64,000 nucleotides of DNA from an uncultured Roseovarius sp. (GTDB taxonomy: Bacteria; Pseudomonadota; Alphaproteobacteria; Rhodobacterales; Rhodobacteraceae). A program made the position numbers and the translations under genes. The DNA lies in contig CANMOU010000001.1 of assembly GCA_947499555.1 (NCBI GenBank), positions 558,001 through 622,000 on the forward strand, given 5' to 3'. This document shows, piece after piece, positions 53,492 to 64,000 of the stretch (position 1 is the stretch's first letter; each line of letters begins with the position of its first letter). Under the pieces are notes generated by a model that did not search any database, was not told the origin of the DNA, and saw nothing but the letters and a program-made list of their open reading frames with translations.

Positions 53492-54640
53492 TTAACGCAC
53501 CAAAAGCTCCAATCCTTGCTGCGACAGCCGCTCAACACCCGTCTCTGTCACCAGCACGGAATGGCCAAGACTCATCCCTAGGCCTGCCTCACTGTCGGCC
53601 AAGATCATGTGCAGAAAAAACACCTGACCCGCCTGCATCAGAAGCGGGTTTCCCTCGTAAAACATCGGGAAATCAACCCATATCGGGTTGTAGATCGCAC
53701 CCATCGCATATCCACAGGCCTGCATCCGGGCATGGGCGAACCCGTGACTGTCCATAACCCTTGCATGGGCATCAAAAACCTGTCCCATCGGATCACCGGG
53801 CCGGATTGCCCCCTCGCAGGCTTCAAGCGCCTCATGCGCCGCGGCATGCATGCGCCTTTGCGGGTCGCTGGGCGTGCCGATCACGACCGTCCGCATCATG
53901 GCGGCGTGGTAGCGCGCATACGCACCGGCCCATTCCCATGTCATCTGATCTTGCGCATCAAGATGCCGCCGACCGGAAAAATAGCGCACCAGCAGAGCGC
54001 CGGGACCAGAACCGAGGATAAACTCATTTCCGGCGTAGTCGCCGCCACCTTTGAACACTGCACCCTGCATGGCCGCCAAAATGTCGCCTTCAAACGCGCC
54101 CGCCCGCGTTTCGACAAGCCCGGCGTCCATCGCAGCATCGGACAAAGCCGCAGCTTTGCGATGCATCTCGATTTCCGCTGGCGACTTGATGCGCCGCAAA
54201 ACCCGAATAAGGTCTGAGTGATCTTCCAGCGCGGGCAGGGCCGCGCGCAGCATCCGCCCGTTGAAGTCTGTCAGACCAACCGTCTGAGATTCGTAGCCCA
54301 GCCGCCCGCCAGCAACGCCAAGGTCTGAAAGCAGGGCCATAAGCGCATCCACCGGTCTGGCCCCTTCGGTCTCGGTCCAGATATGGATTTCGGTCTCGTC
54401 CAACGTCGATGTAAGGCGTGCCTGCCGCAGGTCGGGCAGGCGGGTCAGTAGATGCAAATCCCCCTTTGCCGTGAGCACGAGGCATTGAAACATCGCAAAG
54501 CCAAAAGTGTCATATCCGCAAAGCCAATAGTGACTTTCAGGCGCGAACATCAAGAGCGCATCAAGACCCGCATCCGAAACGGCCTGCGTCGCCTTGGTCT
54601 GCCGCATGGCATATTCTGCGTCGTCGAAATGTAAGGGCAT
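53492..54640 (-). CDS. M24-family creatinase/ectoine-hydrolase-like protein lacking metal ligands
   Basis: 382 residues: creatinase N-terminal domain (to about 140) and a pita-bread C-terminal domain. Where M24 metallopeptidases have two Asp, a His and two Glu, this protein has WEWAGAYARYHAAMMRTVV, QACGYAMGAIYNPIW and VFFLHMILADSEAGLG, which keep none of them. The pattern is closest to DoeA (ectoine hydrolase) and other metal-free members. The doeB/ectoine genes are not nearby, so the substrate is open. Confidence 0.83.
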   Translation of the reverse strand: MPLHFDDAEYAMRQTKATQAVSDAGLDALLMFAPESHYWLCGYDTFGFAMFQCLVLTAKGDLHLLTRLPDLRQARLTSTLDETEIHIWTETEGARPVDALMALLSDLGVAGGRLGYESQTVGLTDFNGRMLRAALPALEDHSDLIRVLRRIKSPAEIEMHRKAAALSDAAMDAGLVETRAGAFEGDILAAMQGAVFKGGGDYAGNEFILGSGPGALLVRYFSGRRHLDAQDQMTWEWAGAYARYHAAMMRTVVIGTPSDPQRRMHAAAHEALEACEGAIRPGDPMGQVFDAHARVMDSHGFAHARMQACGYAMGAIYNPIWVDFPMFYEGNPLLMQAGQVFFLHMILADSEAGLGMSLGHSVLVTETGVERLSQQGLELLVR

Positions 54641-54705
54641 ATCAAGCTCCGAGGGTTGTTCAACGGGAGCCTATTTCGTTTGTCTTCGCAAATGCACGTA
54701 AAAAC

Positions 54706-55659
54706 TTAACCCGAGCAGCTGGCGCCACCCAAGACGCAAAACTTGGCGCAATGCGGATGGTTAAGCGCCACATCCCGTTCTGCCTCTTCCAACGTGGCGC
54801 CCATCTCGAATTCCGGCTCGTAAGGCAGCAAGGTGCAAGCCAGCACAGCAGGTTTTTCTGCGCCTTTGCGTTTGACGACCATACGCGACGAGGCACACAT
54901 GACGTCATTGGGGGATTTATCAAGAATTCCCCAGCACGCAGTGGTGATCTCGGGGACCTCGACCTGAGCGTCCATCTCGGGGAAAAGAACGGTCATGCCT
55001 GGGTCACTGGCATCGATGTCGAACCCGTGCCCGGCAAAGAAAGCCGCATAACCTGCGCGAGACTCGGCATCGCCTTCGCCCCAGACCGTGCGGCCGGCAA
55101 TGGCCATGCGCAAGCCTTCGTCACGCAGCCATGCCATGCCTTCAAGAGTGCGCGCAAAGCTGCCTTTGCCGCGCTCCGTGTCGTGCAGTTCTTCGCGATA
55201 GTGATCGACCGAGACGCGCAGAACAAGCTTTGCGCCAAACTCGGCATTGAGTGCCCGTAGACCGTCTTGCACGTGTTTGCGCATCATCGGTCGCATGGCA
55301 TTGGTCAGAATCAGAACGTCATATCCCCGCTCCAGACAGGCGCGCGCCATGTCGATCATCTCGGGGTTCATGAAGGGCTCACCGCCAGTGAACCCGATTT
55401 CCGTGACCGGCCAGTCGCGAGTCTCAAGCTGGTCGAGATAGTCACGCACCTCATCTGCCGTCATATAGACCAGTCGGTCATTCTCGGGCGAACTTTCGAT
55501 ATAGCAGTTCACACAGGTGATGTTGCAGAGCGTCCCGGTATTGAACCAAAGCGTCTTTGGTTGCGTGAGCGCAACTTTCGCCCGTGGCTGACCATCCGCC
55601 GTCAGTAAAGGATTTTCAAACTTACCGGCATTGGCGGTCGGCGTGGTGACGTCTTTCAT
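54706..55659 (-). CDS. Radical SAM protein with Cys-rich C-terminus
   Basis: About 317 residues. The [4Fe-4S] motif is C45-x3-C49-x2-C52 (TGTLCNITCVNC), and GFTGGEPFMNP is the GGE SAM-binding segment. The C-terminus carries at least six more Cys (ITTACWGIL, DVMCASSRM, LACTLL, HCAKFCVLGGASCSG), probably binding a second cluster as in SPASM/twitch proteins. ATG 55659 is preferred over the long upstream frame, which would cross the zwf promoter. It is divergent from zwf. The product it modifies is unknown. Confidence 0.87.
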   Translation of the reverse strand: MKDVTTPTANAGKFENPLLTADGQPRAKVALTQPKTLWFNTGTLCNITCVNCYIESSPENDRLVYMTADEVRDYLDQLETRDWPVTEIGFTGGEPFMNPEMIDMARACLERGYDVLILTNAMRPMMRKHVQDGLRALNAEFGAKLVLRVSVDHYREELHDTERGKGSFARTLEGMAWLRDEGLRMAIAGRTVWGEGDAESRAGYAAFFAGHGFDIDASDPGMTVLFPEMDAQVEVPEITTACWGILDKSPNDVMCASSRMVVKRKGAEKPAVLACTLLPYEPEFEMGATLEEAERDVALNHPHCAKFCVLGGASCSG

Positions 55660-55780
55660 CGCTATGTCTTTCGAATCGCGTTTACATTTCCGGCTCAACA
55701 TGGGCTTCTTGCCACATATTTCGAACCGATGGAGGTGACACCTTCGTGATCGCCGCGTAGGGTTTTGGCAGGAGGTCCTA

Positions 55781-57235
55781 ATGGTTTCAAGAGTCATTCC
55801 GGTTGATGCTTTTGATCTGGTGATTTTTGGCGGCACCGGCGATCTGGCCCGGCGAAAGATCTTGCCAGGTCTGTTCCGGCGATATTGCGCCGGCCAGATG
55901 GGATCGGAGTCGCGTGTGATCGGCGCGGCGCGCACTGACCTTGATACGCAGAGCTATCGTGATTTTGCAAAGGATGCGGTCAAGGAATTTGAACCAAGTG
56001 CTGCAAAGAACGCCAAACATCTCAGAGGCTTTCTGGAGCTTCTTGATTATGTTGTTGTGGATGCAAAAGGAACCCAAGGCTGGGCGGACCTGACCGAGGC
56101 TGTGCGGGATGACGTCATCCGGGCCTATTACTTCTCAGTGGGGCCGAGCCTTTTTGACGATCTGGCGGAACGGCTTCACAAACATAAGCTCGACTGCCCC
56201 GGATGTCGCATCGTCGTGGAAAAGCCGTTTGGCCATGACCTGACATCGGCGAGAGAGCTTAACCGGATCATCGCGAAGTATTTCGATGAGCACCAGATTT
56301 ACCGGATTGATCATTACCTGGGCAAAGAAACGGTTCAGAACCTGATGGCGATCCGGTTTGGCAACATGCTTTTTGAGCCGCTCTGGAACAGCCAGTACGT
56401 GGATCACATCCAGCTCACCGTGGCCGAAGAGGTGGGCGTGGGCGGACGCGGCGAATACTATGATCGCTCCGGTGCCATGCGGGACATGCTGCAAAACCAC
56501 CTGATGCAGCTTTTGTGCCTGATCGCTATGGAACCGCCTGCCAAATTTAATCCTGATGCGGTGCGGGATGAAAAGCTGAAGGTGATCCGCGCCTTGGACG
56601 ATGTGGCCGCTGATGATGTCGTGCGGGGTCAATACGAGGCTGCGCATGATCAGGCGGGGTATCGCGAGCAGGTTGGCAATCCCGACAGCACTACGGAAAG
56701 TTTTGTGGCCATGCGGGTGCATATCAGCAACTGGCGTTGGGCCGGGACGCCGTTCTACCTACGAACAGGCAAGCGTCTGCGCGAGCGGGCCAGTGAGATT
56801 GCCGTGGTGTTCAAGGACGCACCACATTCGATTTTTGATGTCGAGGCCGGCGTGCACCGCAATATTCTGACCATCAAGCTGCAACCCAATGAGGGGATTG
56901 AGCTTGGCGTGACGATCAAGGAGCCCGGTCCGGGCGGTATGCGGCTTGTCGATGTGCCGCTCGACATGACCTTTGCCGAAGCACTTGGACCCGAAGAGGC
57001 GGATTTCCCGGACGCCTATGAACGTTTGATCATGGATGTGATCCGGGGCAACCAGACGCTCTTTATGCGTGGCGACGAGGTCGAGGCGGCCTGGGCCTGG
57101 ACCGATCCGATCATTGCCGGTTGGACAGAGCGCGGAGATGCGCCATTGCCCTACGCATCAGGCAGCTCCGGGCCGGATGACGCGCTCATGCTGATGCATC
57201 GCGATGGACGCCGCTGGCGGGAGATCAAGGCATGA
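55781..57235 (+). CDS. zwf: Glucose-6-phosphate 1-dehydrogenase
   Basis: 484 residues. The NADP fold is DLVIFGGTGDLARRKILP, the substrate site RIDHYLGKETVQN (catalytic His context), and VVEKPFGHDLTSA is conserved. It oxidises glucose-6-phosphate to the lactone, feeding the Entner-Doudoroff and pentose-phosphate routes. AGGAGG precedes the ATG. It overlaps pgl by 4 bases (ATGA), forming a zwf-pgl-pgi operon. Confidence 0.97.
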   Translation: MVSRVIPVDAFDLVIFGGTGDLARRKILPGLFRRYCAGQMGSESRVIGAARTDLDTQSYRDFAKDAVKEFEPSAAKNAKHLRGFLELLDYVVVDAKGTQGWADLTEAVRDDVIRAYYFSVGPSLFDDLAERLHKHKLDCPGCRIVVEKPFGHDLTSARELNRIIAKYFDEHQIYRIDHYLGKETVQNLMAIRFGNMLFEPLWNSQYVDHIQLTVAEEVGVGGRGEYYDRSGAMRDMLQNHLMQLLCLIAMEPPAKFNPDAVRDEKLKVIRALDDVAADDVVRGQYEAAHDQAGYREQVGNPDSTTESFVAMRVHISNWRWAGTPFYLRTGKRLRERASEIAVVFKDAPHSIFDVEAGVHRNILTIKLQPNEGIELGVTIKEPGPGGMRLVDVPLDMTFAEALGPEEADFPDAYERLIMDVIRGNQTLFMRGDEVEAAWAWTDPIIAGWTERGDAPLPYASGSSGPDDALMLMHRDGRRWREIKA

Positions 57236-57903
57236 AGGTCATCGACTACGCAGACTACGAGATGCTGGCAATCGACGTTGCCAATACACTCGCCGGAGAA
57301 CTGACAGCAACACTTGAACGCGAAGACCGCGTGCTGCTTTGTGTGCCAGGCGGCAAGACCCCTGCGCCAATGTTTGATGTCCTTTGTGGCGTTGATCTTG
57401 ATTGGGCGCGCGTTGATGTGATGCTCAGTGACGAACGTTGGGTGCCCGAAGCGCATATCCGATCGAACACGAAACTGGTCCGTGAACGCCTTCTGGTGAA
57501 CCACGCCGCCAAGGCCCGCTACCTGCCGCTTTATGCCAAGGCGAAAACACCGGAAAAAGTTCTGGCGGAGCTTGAGGTAAACATCACCAAAAGCCTTCCC
57601 ATCGCGATCCTCGTGCTTGGCATGGGGGCCGATATGCACACCGCGTCTCTTTTTCCCGGCGCAACGGGCCTGCCAGAGGCTTTGGCGGACGATGCACCGG
57701 TGATTGTCCCGATCCGTTCCAGCCATGTCGAAGACATCCGTGTCAGCCTGTCGGCGCGGGTTCTGAACGGGGCCATCTCAAAACATTTGCTGATCACTGG
57801 CGATGCGAAACGCGCAGCACTGGACCGGGCGCGCGGGCAGGCGGCAGAGCAGGCACCGATCGCGGCGTTTCTTGACGATATGATCGTTCACTGGGCCCCC
57901 TGA
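57232..57903 (+). CDS. pgl: 6-phosphogluconolactonase (DevB type)
   Basis: 223 residues. LLCVPGGKTPAPMFDVL, VDVMLSDERWVPEAHIRSN and VLGMGADMHTASLFPG are the SugarP-isomerase-fold motifs of Pgl. It hydrolyses 6-phosphogluconolactone, the product of zwf. Coupled to zwf by ATGA and followed 45 bases later by pgi. Confidence 0.95.
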   Translation: MKVIDYADYEMLAIDVANTLAGELTATLEREDRVLLCVPGGKTPAPMFDVLCGVDLDWARVDVMLSDERWVPEAHIRSNTKLVRERLLVNHAAKARYLPLYAKAKTPEKVLAELEVNITKSLPIAILVLGMGADMHTASLFPGATGLPEALADDAPVIVPIRSSHVEDIRVSLSARVLNGAISKHLLITGDAKRAALDRARGQAAEQAPIAAFLDDMIVHWAP

Positions 57904-57948
57904 GGTTTTGGGTATTTGGAACAAGAAAGAAGCAAGTGTGAGCCAGAG

Positions 57949-59540
57949 ATGTGGGATGACCTGAAGAACCTGACCGGCGCACGGATTTCAGAATTGCTCT
58001 TAGATCCGACGCGGATGGAGAATTTTGCCATCACAGCAGACGGGCTCTATTTTGATTTTGCGAAAACCTCGATCACGGATACGGCGCGCGCGGGTCTGAT
58101 CGCGCTGGCAGAAGCGCGGGGTGTGGCGGCCCGGCGAGATGAGATGTTTGGAGGCAAGGCCATTAACGAAACCGAAGGGCGAGCGGTCTTGCACGTGGCC
58201 CTGCGCGCGCCAGAGCGTGCCGTCATCAAGGTGGATGGCATCGATGTGATGCCGGGCGTGCGCGCGCTGCGCGCGGCGATGGCGGCTTTCGCCGAAGATG
58301 TGCGCTCGGGCAGATTCACCGGCGCCGGCGGCCCGATCACCGACGTGGTGAATATCGGCATCGGCGGCTCTCACCTCGGGCCTGAAATGGGCACTTTGGC
58401 GCTTGCCCCTTATCACGACGGGCCTCGGTGTCATTTCGTGTCAAACGTCGACGGCGCTGACATTCATGATTGCCTGCAAGCTCTTGATGCAAAAACAACT
58501 TTAGTGATCATCGCTTCCAAGACATTCACCACGATAGAGACGATGACGAACGCGGAAACCGCGCGTGCCTGGATGGCCAATTCTGTTGAAAATCCCGCAG
58601 CGCAGTTCGCGGCCGTGTCAACCGCGAAAGACAAAACCGCCGCCTTTGGCATTGATGCCACGCGTGTCTTTGGGTTCGAGGACTGGGTCGGCGGCCGCTA
58701 TTCGATGTGGGGCCCGATTGGTTTGCCCTTGATGATCGCCATCGGCCCGGAACGGTTTGACGCGTTTCTGGCCGGTGGTGCGGCGATGGATGCGCATTTC
58801 CGTGACACAGAGCCGGGCCGCAACATGCCGGTCATGCTTGCACTTACGGGGATGTGGCACCATCAGGTCTGTGGCTACCCCACGCGTGCTGTCTTGCCCT
58901 ATGACCAGCGCCTGTCGCGGCTGGCGGCCTATTTCCAGCAGCTGGAGATGGAAAGCAACGGCAAGGGCGTGACAATGGCAGGAGACGCCCTTGAGGGGCC
59001 ATCCGGACCTGTCGTGTGGGGAGAGCCGGGGACGAATGGTCAGCATGCGTTCTACCAGCTCATCCATCAGGGCACACAGGTGGTGCCGTGCGAGTTCATG
59101 ATCGCAGCCAAGGGGCATGAGCCGGATCTGGTGCATCACCATCGCCTGTTGGTGGCCAACTGCCTAGCGCAGTCCGAGGCGTTGATGTTGGGACGAGACT
59201 TGGATACTGCGCGGAAATTGATGCGTGAGGCGGGGCATGAAGGGGCCGAACTCGAACGCCAGGCCGCGCATCGCGTGTTTCCCGGCAACCGCCCTTCAAC
59301 GACGTTGGTCTATGATCAGCTGACGCCCTTCCGATTGGGTCAGATCATCGCGCTTTATGAGCACCGCGTGTTTGTCGAAGGAGTCATTCTCGGTATTAAC
59401 TCTTATGACCAGTGGGGCGTGGAGCTGGGCAAGGTGTTGGCCAAGGAGATGGAGCCGATCCTTACGGGCAACTCGTCAGGCAAAGACAAAGACGCCTCAA
59501 CACAAGCATTGGTTTCGTTCCTGCGTCAAAAAAGCCTGCA

Positions 59541-59544
<4 letters not shown>
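57949..59544 (+). CDS. pgi: Glucose-6-phosphate isomerase
   Basis: About 531 residues. [44 protein letters not shown] and [11 protein letters not shown] are the conserved sugar-phosphate-binding blocks, and the C-terminal [20 protein letters not shown] is the PGI signature. It interconverts glucose- and fructose-6-phosphate, which lets hexose carbon enter or leave the zwf route. ATG 57949 (MWDDLKNLT) is used; a TTG at 57916 with GAGG upstream would add 11 residues. Its TAA shares a TTAA with the convergent cupin stop. Confidence 0.95.
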
Positions 59545-62190
<2,646 letters not shown>

Positions 62191-62265
62191 GAAAGCTCCA
62201 GAAGAAGGATGACATCACCGCCTTAGGCGGCTTTTGCCACGGTCACAAGCGCGAACCAGAAACAG

Positions 62266-62679
62266 TTATTTCTTGGAAATCGGAACGCCGTAAAGCTCTA
62301 GCTTGTGACCCTTCAGCTTGTAGCCGAGTTTATTGGCAATCTTTTCCTGCAATTGCTCAATTTCAGGGTCCACAAATTCGATCACCTCACCGGAATTGAT
62401 ATCGATCAGGTGATCATGGTGATCCCGCTCGGCATCTTCATACCGCGCTCGGCCGTCGCCGAATTCCAGCTTATCGAGAATACCTGCCTCTTCGAAGAGC
62501 TTCACTGTCCGATAGACCGTCGCGATTGAGATATTCGGATCCCGCGCGCTGGCGCGGCCATAAAGTTCCTCAACGTCCGGATGATCCTCCGATTCCTCCA
62601 AGACTGCGGCAATGGTGCGACGTTGGTCTGTCATGCGCAGCCCTTTGGCTTCGCACCTGTCAATGATTGTGTCACTCAT
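62266..62679 (-). CDS. Fur-family regulator (Fur/Mur/Irr type)
   Basis: About 137 residues. LRMTDQRRTIAAVLEESEDHPDVEELYGRA and ISIATVYRTVKLFEEAGILDKLEFGDGRARYE form the DNA-binding half; RDHHDHLIDINSGEVIEFVDPEIEQL holds the metal site. The C-terminal CxxC pairs of Zur are absent, as in alphaproteobacterial Fur/Mur proteins that act mainly in manganese control. The start ATG 62679 (MSDTIIDRCEAKG) is the family start; ATG 62697 is close, and the frame is open up to 62880. Confidence 0.9.
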   Translation of the reverse strand: MSDTIIDRCEAKGLRMTDQRRTIAAVLEESEDHPDVEELYGRASARDPNISIATVYRTVKLFEEAGILDKLEFGDGRARYEDAERDHHDHLIDINSGEVIEFVDPEIEQLQEKIANKLGYKLKGHKLELYGVPISKK

Positions 62680-63006
62680 CGTTCTTGCAGCGCCCATGGT
62701 TCCGACCTGACTCGGGCAGCGGTGTAAGATATTTCCATCTCGAGTTCTAGGGTCAGGGCCCATTAATCCCGCATCCCAAGGCCAGCGCAGATAGCACAGG
62801 ACAGCCACGGGTAGGAGACCGGAAAGCACCGATAGCCCGACCAGCACCCAAAAAGCAGGCGCCCAATTCGTGCCGGACAAACCCGCGGCGTTGACGTTCT
62901 AAGTGCGAAAACCATGCGATGGTGTAGCGTGATGATCAGGCGTGGCTGTTTGCTCGTTCCATCCGGCGATATATCGAAGATGCAGAGCTCTGGCATGAAG
63001 TATGCC
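62680..63006. other. 327-base region between selO and fur with a stranded hydrophobic reading frame
   Basis: In frame with fur, 62760-62898 reads as a hydrophobic helix (NWAPAFWVLVGLSVLSGLLP) after an in-frame stop at about 62899. It has no start codon other than TTG and no ribosome site. It may be a gene remnant, a short unannotated membrane peptide, or chance. I see no clear Fur/Mur box. Confidence 0.4.
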
Positions 63007-64000
63007 TTAGGTCCCACAAAAGGTCTGCTGCACCACTTCAGACGGCTCCGGCGGATATGTCAAATCCTTCGCATGGTCGTTTGCGTCAAATGGCGATGCA
63101 AGGACAGTGACCAACCTCTCAAACGGCCCGTAATCGCCCGCCACAGCGGCCTGGATCATCTGTTCGATCCGGTGGTTTCGCGGGATATAAGCCGGGTTTG
63201 TCGCCTCCATCAAAGCGACAGGATCATCCGCATCCCCAAGCCGCTTGCGCCAGCCGGTTTCCCATATGTCAAAAGTCTTGGGATCCAGGAATTGATCCCT
63301 TGCCTTGCCACCAGCCAAGGCTCGGAATGTGTTGGTGAAATCCGCGCGGCTCTCGGCCATGATCCTGAGAAGTTCGGTGATCAAACCTTCATCCTCGGGT
63401 GATGCGCTGACCAGGCCAATCTTGCGGCCAAACAGGTCTCGCCACTCATTATGTATCATCTCGGGCATGGCGTGGACGGATCCGGTGAAGACTTCCACCG
63501 CCGCATCCTGATCGGGCATCAGCGGCACCAGGGCTGTTGCCAGCTGCGCCATGTTCCACACGATGACATTGGGCTGGTTGGAATAGGCATAGCGCCCATG
63601 CGCATCGATCGAGCTGAAGACTGTATCGGGATGATAGATGTCGAGGAAAGCACAAGGCCCATAGTCAATTGTTTCGCCCGAAAGCGTGGTGTTATCGGTA
63701 TTCATAACCCCATGAATAAAGCCCACTGACATCCATTGCGCGATCAACTTCGCCTGGCGCTTGATCACCGCGTCAAGCAAGGCATCCGGGCTGCTTATGC
63801 CGGGGTAATGCCGCTCCGCCACATAGGCAAAAAGCCTTTCCAGCGCGGGCAGGTCGCGGCGTGCGGCAAAATACTGAAAAGTGCCCACGCGCACATGGCT
63901 AGAGGCCACGCGGGTCAGAACCGCACCGGGCAGGGCGCCCGTTTCGCGGAAAACGGGCTCTCCGGTCAGCGTCGCGGCCAAGGCGCGGCTGGTGGGAATG
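63007..64000 (-). CDS. selO: Protein adenylyltransferase SelO (YdiU), C-terminal part
   Basis: The visible 331 residues are the C-terminal two thirds. Reading from the window end, IPTSRALAATLTGEPVFRE matches the SelO IPTTRALA block, and MSVGFIHGVMNTDNTTLSGETIDYGPCAFLD carries the catalytic-loop Asn and metal-binding Asp-Tyr-Gly (DYG). SelO is a pseudokinase that transfers AMP to proteins under oxidative stress. The true start lies beyond position 64000. Confidence 0.94.
   Translation of the reverse strand, partial: IPTSRALAATLTGEPVFRETGALPGAVLTRVASSHVRVGTFQYFAARRDLPALERLFAYVAERHYPGISSPDALLDAVIKRQAKLIAQWMSVGFIHGVMNTDNTTLSGETIDYGPCAFLDIYHPDTVFSSIDAHGRYAYSNQPNVIVWNMAQLATALVPLMPDQDAAVEVFTGSVHAMPEMIHNEWRDLFGRKIGLVSASPEDEGLITELLRIMAESRADFTNTFRALAGGKARDQFLDPKTFDIWETGWRKRLGDADDPVALMEATNPAYIPRNHRIEQMIQAAVAGDYGPFERLVTVLASPFDANDHAKDLTYPPEPSEVVQQTFCGT

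Noticed and set aside
62218-62230. CCGCC/GGCGG hairpin after fur
   Set aside because: The T-run is on the strand opposite to fur transcription and no plus-strand gene ends there.

Overview
This window looks like a chromosomal segment of a marine alphaproteobacterium of the Rhodobacterales (Roseobacter group). The reasons are its moderately high GC, the mix of TRAP transport, dimethylglycine/sarcosine-dehydrogenase-type flavoenzymes, an Irr/Mur-like Fur protein, DUF2852, DUF6778-like and RSP_2648-type PIN proteins, and tightly packed operons with many ATGA start/stop overlaps. I found no rRNA or tRNA gene, CRISPR array, insertion sequence or prophage. Species cannot be named from the sequence alone.

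Layout. 0-5 kb: a methyltransferase (cut by the window edge) and a glycosyltransferase, a 765-base gap, an RTX/Hint-domain secreted protein and a MobA-like nucleotidyltransferase. 5-12 kb: two FAD/GcvT dimethylglycine-dehydrogenase-like paralogues flank a putative zinc protease, a small membrane protein and a DM13 protein. The spaces between them carry related TGCGAC inverted repeats and an 11-bp tandem repeat. 12-17 kb: zinc uptake (znuB-znuC-zur divergent from znuA, with a Zur box between), a CorC-like protein and a metallophosphoesterase. 17-25 kb: xerD with two unknown envelope genes, aroK-aroB, an arsenic operon (arsR-arsC-aquaporin) and tyrS. 25-31 kb: anmK, a racemase-family enzyme and a PLP enzyme in one operon, then GNAT, a Rieske oxygenase and an XRE regulator. 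31-34 kb: ilvBH behind a readable attenuator with a 15-residue leader peptide. 34-43 kb: ureohydrolase, TPR protein, NarL-type two-component system, and a divergent TRAP transporter with unusually large membrane subunits and a 21-codon ORF between them. 43-54 kb: bpt, RDD, DUF2852, glnE, lipoproteins, an rRNA-methyltransferase/PIN pair, an M48 protease and a second Hint protein. 54-64 kb: a metal-less M24 protein, a radical SAM protein, zwf-pgl-pgi, a cupin with eno, a DMT exporter, a Fur-family regulator and selO (cut by the window end).

How it fits together. Most genes are housekeeping (aromatic and branched-chain amino acids, sugar-phosphate metabolism, nitrogen control by GlnE, Zn/As homeostasis). 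The accessory interest lies in methylated-amine catabolism (two DMGDH-like enzymes, a Rieske oxygenase), organic-acid import by TRAP probably sensed by the adjacent Cache histidine kinase, and secreted Hint-domain proteins. The clearest regulatory structures are the ilv attenuator, the Zur box, the ArsR operator and the repeats in the DMGDH locus.
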